Assembly (NCBI GenBank): GCA_945901155.1
Contig: CAMDKO010000017.1
Span: 1-40,021 of the forward strand
Source: Pedobacter schmidteae
Lineage (GTDB): Bacteria > Bacteroidota > Bacteroidia > Sphingobacteriales > Sphingobacteriaceae
DNA length: 40,021 nucleotides
Direction: 5' to 3'
Below, in pieces: positions 24,363 through 32,211 of the stretch (positions within the stretch are counted from its first letter, which is position 1; each line of letters starts with the position of its first letter). The notes beneath the pieces were generated by a model that saw only the letters and a program-made list of their open reading frames with translations, was not told the DNA's origin and did no database searches. The position numbers and the translations under genes are program-made.

Positions 24363-25859
24363 TTGAATAATCTGCTCATTTCCTTTAAGGATGTAAGTAT
24401 CCGACATTTCAATACCCTCGTTTTTGAGGATTTGAATTTCAGTCTTGAAAAAGGTCAGCACTGGGCTTTGATTGGAAAAAGCGGCTCCGGAAAAAGTACT
24501 TTTCTTGATTTTATCATGGGTAAAGCGTCCATGGCTAGAGGTGAGGCATACTATCCTTATTTTGATCAACATATTCAGGAGCATCATCAGGATGACCCCT
24601 TGTTTAACAGGTATAAACTGATTACTCAGGTGTCTGCAAGGCATGAATTTCGAAATCTTTCCAATACCGCCGACTTCTATTATCAGCAGCGTTTTAATTC
24701 ATGCGATTCTGAAGATGCGGATACTGTAGCCACATATCTTTCGAGTATAAGGGTTGTAAATCCTTTGGGCCTATGGACCACTCAAAAGTCTACAGAACGT
24801 TTGAGATTAACGCATTTACTTGATAAAGAGCTTATCAAATTATCCAATGGTGAAACCAAAAGGTTAATGCTTGCCGCAGCATTGATCAAAAATCCATTAT
24901 TACTCTTGCTCGATAACCCTCTGAATGGACTAGATGTATCTGCGCGTCAAGATTTTAATGAACTAATTCGTGAAATATCTGAATCAGGGATCAGCATCAT
25001 CATGGCCACTCCATCAACAGAAATTCCAGATTCGATTACCCATGTGGCGGTATTGGAAAATGGCAAAATGATTGCCCAATGCACTAAAAAAGAGTTTAAA
25101 CCGATTAGCTTTCATACAATGACCCAAAAACAATTGGATCAGGAAGAATTGAAGCAACTGCTTTCAGCTACTCCTTCTGTTGTTTATGATGCCATTATTG
25201 GAATGGAAAATGTTTCGATCAAATACGGTGAGAAGCAGATTCTTGATGGGCTGAATTGGCAGGTGAGACAAGGCGAGAGATGGGCATTAACAGGGCATAA
25301 CGGAGCTGGTAAATCTACTTTACTAAGTCTGATAAACGGGGATAACCCACAAGCTTTTGCCAATAAGATTATCCTCTTTGACCAGCAAAAAGGTAGCGGA
25401 GAGAGTATTTGGGATATAAAAAAGAAAATCGGCTATGTCTCGCCTGAATTTTTTCAGTATTTCCCAATGGGGAGTACTTGTTTGCAGGTTATAGAATCCG
25501 GGTTTGATGATACACTGGGTTTGTTCCGTGTATCAGGTAAATCAAGGGCTGAAACCTCATTAAGCTGGATGAAATTGCTGCATATCAGTGAATTTGAAGG
25601 CGCATTGATCCGGAATGTTCCGGTTAGTATTCAGCGTATCTGTATGCTGGCCAGAGCCATGGTTAAGAATCCATCCCTATTAATACTAGATGAACCCTGC
25701 CTTGGGCTTGATGTTGAGCAGCAAGAACAATTTAAAAACCTGATTGATACGATCTGCAGAATGTCTGACTTGACCCTAATTTATGTTAGTCATTATCAGG
25801 AGGAAATGCCTCTGAGTATCACACATTCGTTGAAATTGGATCAGGGAAGGGTGGTTTGA
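24363..25859 (+). CDS. ModF-like cytoplasmic protein with two ABC ATPase domains
   Basis: 498 residues, close in length and layout to ModF (PhrA): two ABC domains and no membrane part. TTG at 24363 is the apparent start. Domain 1: Walker A GKSGSGKST (38-46), signature LSNGE (160-164), Walker B LLLLDNP with Asn185 where Glu is expected, and no His in the H-loop (MATPSTEIP, about 214-222). Domain 2: Walker A GHNGAGKST (311-319), ModF-type GSGESIWDIKKKIGYVS (344-360), no recognisable signature (NVPVSIQR at 418-425), Walker B ILDEP (441-445), H-loop His477. ModF's own function is unclear; no molybdate transport genes are nearby. Confidence 0.85.
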   Translation: MNNLLISFKDVSIRHFNTLVFEDLNFSLEKGQHWALIGKSGSGKSTFLDFIMGKASMARGEAYYPYFDQHIQEHHQDDPLFNRYKLITQVSARHEFRNLSNTADFYYQQRFNSCDSEDADTVATYLSSIRVVNPLGLWTTQKSTERLRLTHLLDKELIKLSNGETKRLMLAAALIKNPLLLLLDNPLNGLDVSARQDFNELIREISESGISIIMATPSTEIPDSITHVAVLENGKMIAQCTKKEFKPISFHTMTQKQLDQEELKQLLSATPSVVYDAIIGMENVSIKYGEKQILDGLNWQVRQGERWALTGHNGAGKSTLLSLINGDNPQAFANKIILFDQQKGSGESIWDIKKKIGYVSPEFFQYFPMGSTCLQVIESGFDDTLGLFRVSGKSRAETSLSWMKLLHISEFEGALIRNVPVSIQRICMLARAMVKNPSLLILDEPCLGLDVEQQEQFKNLIDTICRMSDLTLIYVSHYQEEMPLSITHSLKLDQGRVV

Positions 25860-25878
25860 TGTATTAATATAGAAATAT

Positions 25879-25904
25879 GCTAGCGCACGCGTGTCGCGTG
25901 TGCT
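25879..25904 (+). repeat. REP-like element, copy e
   Basis: Identical to copy c. It lies 19 bp after the ABC protein stop and about 90 bp ahead of the RAYT start, on the RAYT-coding strand; the copies beyond the RAYT are inverted. Confidence 0.85.
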
Positions 25905-25995
25905 TCAATAATTATTAATACCGTTCCCTAATTTATACCGTCCGTTTTCTACTTACAATAACTCTTCAATCGAGATTGAATTAACTTCATTTCTT

Positions 25996-26539
25996 ATGAG
26001 TAGAAAGTACAAATTTCTGAATAATGAAGGTTTATATTTTGTGAGTTTTGCAACTGTTAATTGGGTCGATGTATTTATTAGGCCTGTTTACTGCGACCTA
26101 ATTGTTGAGAGTCTTATTTACTGCAAGCAAAAACTGGGCTTAGAGTTATATTGTTGGTGTATCATGACCAGTCATCTTCATTTAATCATCAGAGCGAAAA
26201 ACAATGATCCAGCAACGCTATTAGGCAGATTTAAGGAATATACATCTAAAAAATTTAGTGAAGTCAATATATGAAAATTCGCAGGAGTCACGTAAAGAAT
26301 GGATGCTTGATATGTTTAGAAAAGAAGGGAAAAAAAGAAGTAATGTGACAACAAATCAATTTTGGCAGCATGATAACAGGCCAATAGAATTGTGGAGTCA
26401 AGATGTACTTGAACAAAAGGTGGATTATACACATAATAATCCAGTGATGGCCGGACTTGTATTAGAGCCTTGGCATTGGAAGTATTCGAGTGCAATAGAT
26501 TATTCGGGTGGAAAGGGTTTAATAGATTTGGATTTATGA
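25996..26539 (+). pseudogene. REP-associated tyrosine transposase (RAYT), frameshifted
   Basis: Two overlapping frames together match one RAYT (IS200-like Y1 transposase domain). The first part (from ATG 25996) has YFVSFATVNWVDVF, the HUH motif in MTSHLHLII (His60, His62) and RFKEYTSKK with Tyr82 as likely nucleophile, then soon stops at TGA (26272-26274). The second part (from about 26258, +1 frame) continues with NSQESRKEWMLDMFRKEG, NQFWQHDNRPIELWS, DYTHNNPVMAGLV and HWKYSSA, ending at TGA 26537-26539. Removing one base between TTT and GTG near 26256-26258 would restore about 180 residues. REP hairpins lie on both sides, as expected for a RAYT. It may be inactive, or the base may be an assembly error. 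Confidence 0.88.
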
Positions 26540-26540
26540 G

Positions 26541-26566
26541 AGCACACGCGACACGCGTGCGCCAGC
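26541..26566 (-). repeat. REP-like element, copy f (inverted)
   Basis: Minus-strand GCTGG followed by the same hairpin as copies c and e; it differs from them only by G for A in the GCTAG head. Confidence 0.82.
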
Positions 26567-26586
26567 AATAGATTTGGATTTATGAG

Positions 26587-26612
26587 AGCACACGCGACAC
26601 GCGTGCGCTAGC
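26587..26612 (-). repeat. REP-like element, copy g (inverted)
   Basis: Exact reverse complement of copies c and e. With copy e it brackets the RAYT gene in inverted orientation. Confidence 0.85.
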
Positions 26613-26704
26613 GGGTAGCAGATAAATTACTCGCCGATTCAGTATTCTATCCAAAAAATTTCTAATTTGAATCCAAATTCATACTTACTATTAAAAGTGT
26701 ATAC

Positions 26705-28096
26705 ATGGCCTCTGTTTCTACCCCTCCTGATTTAGCTAATGAAGCTGTTATTAGCCCAGAAAAAAAGAATAATCTTCGATTAGTAATTGTAGCGTCGTCG
26801 GTTGGGACGCTAATTGAATGGTATGATCTTTTATTGGCTGTAATTATGGCTAATATTTTATCCATGCAGTTATTTCCAGCCGGTGGCAATAATTTTATTG
26901 AAACACTGGGTATCGTAGCAACTACGTATCTGATCAGGCCCTTTGGGTCGCTTTTGTTTGGAAATTTCGGAGATAAAATAGGAAGAAAGCATACTTTCCT
27001 GGTTTCCTTGCTCTTGATGGGCGGAGCCACCTTTTTAATTGGTTGTATACCAACATACGAACAGGCAGGATGGATTTCTCCAATTCTGTTTCTAATACTT
27101 AGGCTCATGCAAGGATTGGCTATCAGTGGAGAATATTCAGGTGCTGTGATCTATGTCGCAGAACATGCCCCTCAAAATAAAAGAGGTTTTTATACCGGAT
27201 TTATACAAACAACCTCCTCTATTGCTATGATTTTGGGTCTTGTAGTAGTTTTTTCTACGAAAAGTATCATGTCTGCAGAATCTTTTAACTCTTTTGGATG
27301 GAGAATTCCATTCCTTTTTAGTGCTATTCTTGTTATTGCCAGCTATTTTATTCGTCGCAGACTTCATGAAAGTCCGGTTTTTGCCCAGCTAAAAAGTGAA
27401 GGCAAAACAAGTAAGTCGCCGGTTAAGGAAACCTTTAAAACAAAAAAGAATATCGGTCTGATTTTGGGTGCAATTTTTGGCGGCAATGCTGCGCAAAGCG
27501 CCATTATGCAAACCAATCAGTTTATAACCTTGTTTTTTCTTCAGCGAACGGTGAAATTGCCTGATACCACAGCTCTCTTAATTATGGCTACTGGGATTCT
27601 TCTGGCAGGCCCTTTTTTCCAGATATTCGGAGCATTAAGTGATAAAATAGGTAGGAAAAAGGTTATTCTACCTGGCATGATACTGGGCTTGATTGTGATT
27701 CCAATTATGTTTTATCTGTTTTTGGAACTTGGAAACCCACAACGCCTAGATACCATCCAGCATATCGATACGCAAACCACCCTAATATTCATCGGTTTGG
27801 TATTTATGCTCACACTTTCAGGGACTATGGTATATGGCCCTATGGGTGCCTTCCTGATGGAAATGTTCCCTACCCATATCCGCTATACCAGTATGGGATT
27901 CGTTTATAACGTGGGCAACGGAGCCATCGGAGGTTCAACTCCGGTTATTACAGAACTAATCAAATCATCAGTAGTGATCGGGTTTGCTTTATCGCCATTC
28001 ATTGGCCTGGTTTATCCGCTTGCATTGATCGTTATTGGAATAATTGTCAATATCTTTTTTGTGCCTGAAACCTATAAAAATGATCTTTCAGACTAA
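26705..28096 (+). CDS. MFS transporter of the metabolite:H+ symporter (MHS) type
   Basis: 463 residues with about 12 helices. MHS hallmarks: SSVGTLIEWYDLLLAVIMANIL in TM1, YLIRPFGSLLFGNFGDKIGRKHTF around TM2-3, RLMQGLAISGEYSGAVIYVAEHAP in TM4 (GEYSGA), KRGFYTGF, and SDKIGRKK in the central loop. Relatives move small carboxylates or zwitterions (alpha-ketoglutarate, shikimate, proline/betaine, citrate) with protons; the substrate here is not decidable. The stop is 23 bp ahead of the beta-helix gene, so the two may be co-transcribed. Confidence 0.9.
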   Translation: MASVSTPPDLANEAVISPEKKNNLRLVIVASSVGTLIEWYDLLLAVIMANILSMQLFPAGGNNFIETLGIVATTYLIRPFGSLLFGNFGDKIGRKHTFLVSLLLMGGATFLIGCIPTYEQAGWISPILFLILRLMQGLAISGEYSGAVIYVAEHAPQNKRGFYTGFIQTTSSIAMILGLVVVFSTKSIMSAESFNSFGWRIPFLFSAILVIASYFIRRRLHESPVFAQLKSEGKTSKSPVKETFKTKKNIGLILGAIFGGNAAQSAIMQTNQFITLFFLQRTVKLPDTTALLIMATGILLAGPFFQIFGALSDKIGRKKVILPGMILGLIVIPIMFYLFLELGNPQRLDTIQHIDTQTTLIFIGLVFMLTLSGTMVYGPMGAFLMEMFPTHIRYTSMGFVYNVGNGAIGGSTPVITELIKSSVVIGFALSPFIGLVYPLALIVIGIIVNIFFVPETYKNDLSD

Positions 28097-28119
28097 GTGA
28101 ACAAGTTTAATAATTTTTT

Positions 28120-30480
28120 ATGGCAAATAAATTAAGTAGGCGCAAGGTACTCAGTACTTTTGGCTTGACAGGCTTGGGTATACTCGCCTCCACTGCAAAT
28201 GCTTCGGTCAATAGTCTTGTCCCGGTGATGAAAGAAGGGGAGGTCTTACTTGTTTTTTCAACTATTGCGGCATTAAAAGAAAGTACATCCATCAAATCAG
28301 GGAACTTTGTACAAACTGCCGGATATTATCAGGTTGGCGATAGCGGACATGGAACCTACCTGATCAAGGAAGCTCAGCCTAATCAGGCTGTGGATAATGG
28401 AAGCATCATTCCTTTGAAAAAGAATTTGGTCGCTGAACTGATCAACATTAGCGCCGTGAATTATAAATTATTTGGTGCTGTTGGTGATAAGATCAATGAT
28501 GATGGGATACAGATCAAAGCCGCACATAATTATGCCAATTCGCAACTTCTTCCGGTGATTAACCCTAATGGTGAATACTGGTTTAGTGAATCAAATGCCA
28601 TTGAAATACGGACCAATACAGACTGGGGCCAAAGTATTTTCCATTTTAATGAAAAGTTTAACAGCAAAGAGCCACGGTTTAAGATTCTTGCGGATCAGCT
28701 TCCTGTTAACATAAAATTTAGTGAAGAAAGTAAAAAGTCATTGCTTAATCAGTTGAAGCCGGGTGTGCAGGTTATACCGGAACTTGCCGCATATAAAAAT
28801 TGTCTGATCATTATTGCTGATGCAAATGACATGATCGGACTGCGCAATCAAAGTACTGGAGTAAGTAAGGGCTGGGCTCGCGAAGAGTTATTTTATGTGG
28901 AAGAACATGGCAGAATTGTTGGAGATATTGCGTGGTCTTTTAAAGATTATACCAGCTTGATTGCCTACCCTGCGAGCGACAGTTATTTAAATATTACTGG
29001 CGGAACGTTCTATTTATCAGGAGATAATGAGGGTGCTTATTTTGAGAATGGTATTCGTGTGGAGCGTAGCCGCACCTTGCTTTCAAATCAGTGGGTTGGA
29101 CTTGAACCCGGAAATCAAGATGTAGCCAAAATTCAGAGAAGTGGTTTTTATTCTTTGAGGTATGTTTTTGATGTAACTGTTGAGAATATCCGGCTTTTGC
29201 CATGGGAAAAAGATAGAGTGGGTGTGCCGATGGTTCCGCAGGGCACGTATGGGATATCAGGAAATCGCTGGATGAACGTGACTTTTCGGAATATTACTGC
29301 CGAAGGCAGTCCTGTTCATTGGGGTGTTTTTGGGACTAACCTAACTAAGAATTTCCGCATCGAAAGTTGTGTCCTGAATCGTGTTGACGTACATTTCCAT
29401 TGCTGGAACTTATACATTAAAGACAGTAAGGTTGGTCAGAGAGGGCTTACTCTGACTGGCGGAGGTGATCTTTTTGTTGAAAATACCAATGTCAATACCA
29501 ATGCGTTTATTTCCTTTCGAGCCGATTATGGAGCTAAATGGGATGGAGATATACGCATCCGTAATTGTCGTTTAATACCACGTACCAACGCTACACAAGT
29601 GTCTGTACTTCAGTTTACTGTGGCTGATTTTGATTTCAAGTACCCAATCGGTTATGGTCGTACATTAAGCGTTCAGGATATGGTTATCGATTTTACCGGC
29701 GACCCTTCCAATAAAGCAACATGTTGGCTGATGAAAACCTCGGAATGGACTAATAATGCCGACAAAGTAGCTTTGTTCTTTCCTGATAAGCTCGAATTTA
29801 GCAATATAAGTGTGCGCGGCCGTAAACAGGGAGTCCGCTTGCTGCAAATATATGACTGCTCTAAATTTCACATGTCAAAAGAAGGTTCCTATGATGGTGT
29901 CCGTCTGCTATCTAATTCAAGGATGTTATTCCGCAATATTGACCTTGAAAATTTAAGTGGAAACATCGGAAACAAGCTCTCCGACAGGAATCATTTATAT
30001 TTAAATGATATCCAGGAGGGTAAACGTGCAGATGCACTTTATCCCGATATTCGAATTCAGGATTGTAATAACTTGCGTGCTTATCTGGGTAGGGGTTCCG
30101 GAAATTTAAAATTTGAGAACTGTACCATTCAAACAATTGAAAAAGATAATCCAGAGTTTAGCGGCCGCCTTTCATTTAGCGACTGCGAATTTGAACCCTC
30201 AATTGATGATCAGTCAAAAATATCCTATAACCTAGATTCTGAATTGGGTGTTAGTTTTACAGATTGTATCGTTTATTTTCCAAAATTCAAGGGTCAGACC
30301 CCGCTTGAGCAGCTGGATAAAATTGGTTTTCTGAAACTGAATAAGCAGGTTCGATTTAATCATTCAAACACGCGTTTGGGGAATGATATACTTCTGTATT
30401 GCTTAAGTAAGGGTATAAAACTGGAGCCTAAATTCATTGGGATGCTCCGGAGCCATCATGAATTGGACCCTGAAATTTAA
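28120..30480 (+). CDS. Tat-exported right-handed beta-helix (pectate-lyase-like/tailspike-like) protein
   Basis: 786 residues. The N-terminus is a twin-arginine signal (SRRKVLSTFGLTGLGILAS, Arg7-Arg8) ending near ANA at 26-28. A segment TIAALKESTSIKSGNFVQTAGYYQVGDSGHGTYLI (split here for reading: 48-66 and 67-82) and then YKLFGAVGDKINDDGIQIKAA (115-135) match the start of Pectate_lyase_3-type beta-helices, also common in phage tailspikes. The rest is rich in short strands with N/D turns (FRNITAEG, VENIRLL, IRNCRLI), as expected for a beta-helix. No catalytic triad could be assigned, so lyase, hydrolase or binding roles are open. It probably acts in the periplasm or beyond. Confidence 0.75.
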   Translation: MANKLSRRKVLSTFGLTGLGILASTANASVNSLVPVMKEGEVLLVFSTIAALKESTSIKSGNFVQTAGYYQVGDSGHGTYLIKEAQPNQAVDNGSIIPLKKNLVAELINISAVNYKLFGAVGDKINDDGIQIKAAHNYANSQLLPVINPNGEYWFSESNAIEIRTNTDWGQSIFHFNEKFNSKEPRFKILADQLPVNIKFSEESKKSLLNQLKPGVQVIPELAAYKNCLIIIADANDMIGLRNQSTGVSKGWAREELFYVEEHGRIVGDIAWSFKDYTSLIAYPASDSYLNITGGTFYLSGDNEGAYFENGIRVERSRTLLSNQWVGLEPGNQDVAKIQRSGFYSLRYVFDVTVENIRLLPWEKDRVGVPMVPQGTYGISGNRWMNVTFRNITAEGSPVHWGVFGTNLTKNFRIESCVLNRVDVHFHCWNLYIKDSKVGQRGLTLTGGGDLFVENTNVNTNAFISFRADYGAKWDGDIRIRNCRLIPRTNATQVSVLQFTVADFDFKYPIGYGRTLSVQDMVIDFTGDPSNKATCWLMKTSEWTNNADKVALFFPDKLEFSNISVRGRKQGVRLLQIYDCSKFHMSKEGSYDGVRLLSNSRMLFRNIDLENLSGNIGNKLSDRNHLYLNDIQEGKRADALYPDIRIQDCNNLRAYLGRGSGNLKFENCTIQTIEKDNPEFSGRLSFSDCEFEPSIDDQSKISYNLDSELGVSFTDCIVYFPKFKGQTPLEQLDKIGFLKLNKQVRFNHSNTRLGNDILLYCLSKGIKLEPKFIGMLRSHHELDPEI

Positions 30481-30556
30481 AAAATTCAGGAGCATCAATT
30501 CTTATTGAATTAGGATAATTTAAAACTGAACTGAATATTTTCTCTACCCCATTTAA

Positions 30557-31663
30557 TTAATCCGGAAATTGGGTTCGGTCAATTCCTGGTATCAGGCGGA
30601 TCGCATTTTTATAATACACCTTTTTTAACACTTCATCACTTAACCCAATGCCATACATTTTCCAGTAAGCATGATATTTTTTATGGTATGGAAAGTACTC
30701 GTCTTCGGTTTCAAGAACTCTGAAATACGTGCTGTATTCTGAAGGCACCCAGCTGTCTTTTCCAAATAGGATTCGGTTCTGGTAGCGCTCAAAAAACTTT
30801 TTGGCCATGCGTGGTTGACGGCCAAGTTCTGCAATGATAGCTCCAAATTCAATATTCATGTTGGGATAGGTATCGAGTAGCTTACCCAGATAGTCTAAAT
30901 TATTTGCAAACCATCCAAAATGGGCAATGATAAAATTAGTGCTTGGATGTTTTTTGATTAGATTATGCTGTTGTTTGATCAAATCTTCCCAGGAATAACC
31001 ATCCGATGCACTTCTGTTTCTGCCCGGTTGGGTTATAAGTTCAAGCCAGCGTTCATTTTGAGCATTGGGCTCATCCCAAAATTGTTTGGGATCTGCGGTA
31101 TGGATCAGCACAGGTATCCCAAGCTGCCCACATTTTTCCCAGATGGCCTCTATCCTTGGATCATCAACAGCTACTTGGTTACCTTTGTTGTCTTTAACAG
31201 AAAGTCCTAGACTTTTGAATATTTTCAGTCCCTGTGCACCTGCTTTTACATCGTCTTCGAGCTGCTTAACGGCAGTTTCTGTCCAGGAGGCTTCTCCAAT
31301 TCCTGAAAAAGAGATATTAGCAAATACAATCAGGCGTTTTGCATTGGTTTGCTTCACATTCTTTACTGCAGATGCCAGGTAGTCGCCGCTGCGTCCGCTC
31401 AGATTGACCATGACTTTCATGTTTAACTTATCCATTTCTGACAATAAATTACTAAGATTCTGCGAAGGCATGTTATTTTGATGGTTATGAACATCAATAA
31501 AAGGGAATTTAGCTCTGCCTATTACATGCTCAGGAACCACAAGTGATGAGGGTGGATTATAGGTTTCAAAATCTATTTTTCCCTTATCATTTTGTGCAAG
31601 GCTGCACTGACTAAATAATAGAAATGCGGCAAGATAAAAGGATTTCATTTTAAGGATATTCAT
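30557..31663 (-). CDS. Secreted amidohydrolase (amidohydrolase_2 type, TIM barrel)
   Basis: 368 residues with an N-terminal signal peptide ending near SLAQ (residues 21-24). Catalytic-site features: FIDVHNHQ (His59, His61), GLKIFKSLG with its Lys, VLIHTADP, FIIAHFGWFANN and LFGKDSW with the final Asp. This pattern belongs to the family of lactonases and decarboxylases (COG2159-like), here exported, which is less common. The physiological substrate is unknown. It is convergent with the beta-helix gene and separated from the SusCD unit by about 550 bp and a strong terminator, so it is likely its own transcript. MKSF at 31648 is an alternative start. Confidence 0.85.
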   Translation of the reverse strand: MNILKMKSFYLAAFLLFSQCSLAQNDKGKIDFETYNPPSSLVVPEHVIGRAKFPFIDVHNHQNNMPSQNLSNLLSEMDKLNMKVMVNLSGRSGDYLASAVKNVKQTNAKRLIVFANISFSGIGEASWTETAVKQLEDDVKAGAQGLKIFKSLGLSVKDNKGNQVAVDDPRIEAIWEKCGQLGIPVLIHTADPKQFWDEPNAQNERWLELITQPGRNRSASDGYSWEDLIKQQHNLIKKHPSTNFIIAHFGWFANNLDYLGKLLDTYPNMNIEFGAIIAELGRQPRMAKKFFERYQNRILFGKDSWVPSEYSTYFRVLETEDEYFPYHKKYHAYWKMYGIGLSDEVLKKVYYKNAIRLIPGIDRTQFPD

Positions 31664-31751
31664 GCGTGTTGTTTAATTGAATGATGAATTTAGCATAAAG
31701 CTGCATTAATCGGAAATTCATTATCAAATAGGGCAGAAATTATTTTTAGAC

Positions 31752-31780
31752 TTTGAGGATAAAATTGCCTTATACTTTTG
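31752..31780 (+). promoter_or_regulatory. Orphan promoter-like sequence in gene-free spacer
   Basis: TTTG (31752-31755), 17-bp spacer, TACTTTTG (31773-31780). No plus-strand gene follows until 38496. Confidence 0.35.
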
Positions 31781-32154
31781 TTGATTTCCTAACTACTGCC
31801 CATTAATAGTAACCAGTGTATGATAATTGCCCTTTGATTTGTAAATTAGGGTACTAATAATTGTCGCCATCTTGATTGTATTTGCAAGAAACTCATTGAT
31901 CTTATGTTATCTTACCTTCAACGTATTTTTTAGAACATTACCTTTATGCATGAGCCTGTTAAACCATAAAACCTGAAATATAGCTAAGTGTTTTTTTACT
32001 GCTATAAATCTTATTTATCTTTTTTTTCTTATGTCCATTTTTTGCAGGCTTGTTTATTAATTATTAAAATATCAGGTATCTGGATAACATGCTAAACGAC
32101 CTTTTCTTTAATTTTTATTTCATGAAATTGAAAATCCAATTTTCAATTTACATG

Positions 32155-32195
32155 TAAAAAGAAAGCCCGGTATTTATTTCAAATACCGGGCTTTC
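32155..32195 (-). terminator. Terminator of the fecR-susC-susD side
   Basis: GAAAGCCCGGTATTT (32161-32175) pairs perfectly with AAATACCGGGCTTTC (32181-32195), 15 bp with a 5-nt loop. On the minus strand the stem runs into CTTTCTTTTT. Confidence 0.87.
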
Positions 32196-32211
32196 TATAG
32201 TTCAATCTTAA

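Larger units (their letters stand above)
26521..26612. repeat. 46-bp tandem duplication spanning the RAYT 3' end and a REP
   Basis: Units 26521-26566 and 26567-26612 differ at one base (C or T in the GCYAGC part). Each holds the last codons of the RAYT gene plus one REP in minus orientation, so the second unit carries a duplicated fragment of the coding end. Confidence 0.9.
31664..32211. other. AT-rich gene-free spacer with an orphan promoter
   Basis: About 550 bp with no believable coding frame on either strand. It contains a full Bacteroidota-type promoter pointing right (31752-31780) and the SusD-side terminator hairpin (32155-32195). Nothing else was recognised. A small RNA is possible but unproven. 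Confidence 0.5.

Noticed and set aside
25879-26612. Reading the GCTAGC hairpins as a CRISPR array or as terminal repeats of a classical IS
   Set aside because: Spacing is irregular and units are palindromic with inverted copies and no spacers of uniform size; no target-site duplications or DDE transposase are visible. REP plus RAYT fits better.
28120-30480. Treating the beta-helix protein as a prophage tailspike
   Set aside because: It has a Tat signal, sits 23 bp after a transporter gene and no phage genes are nearby, so a chromosomal exported protein is more likely.
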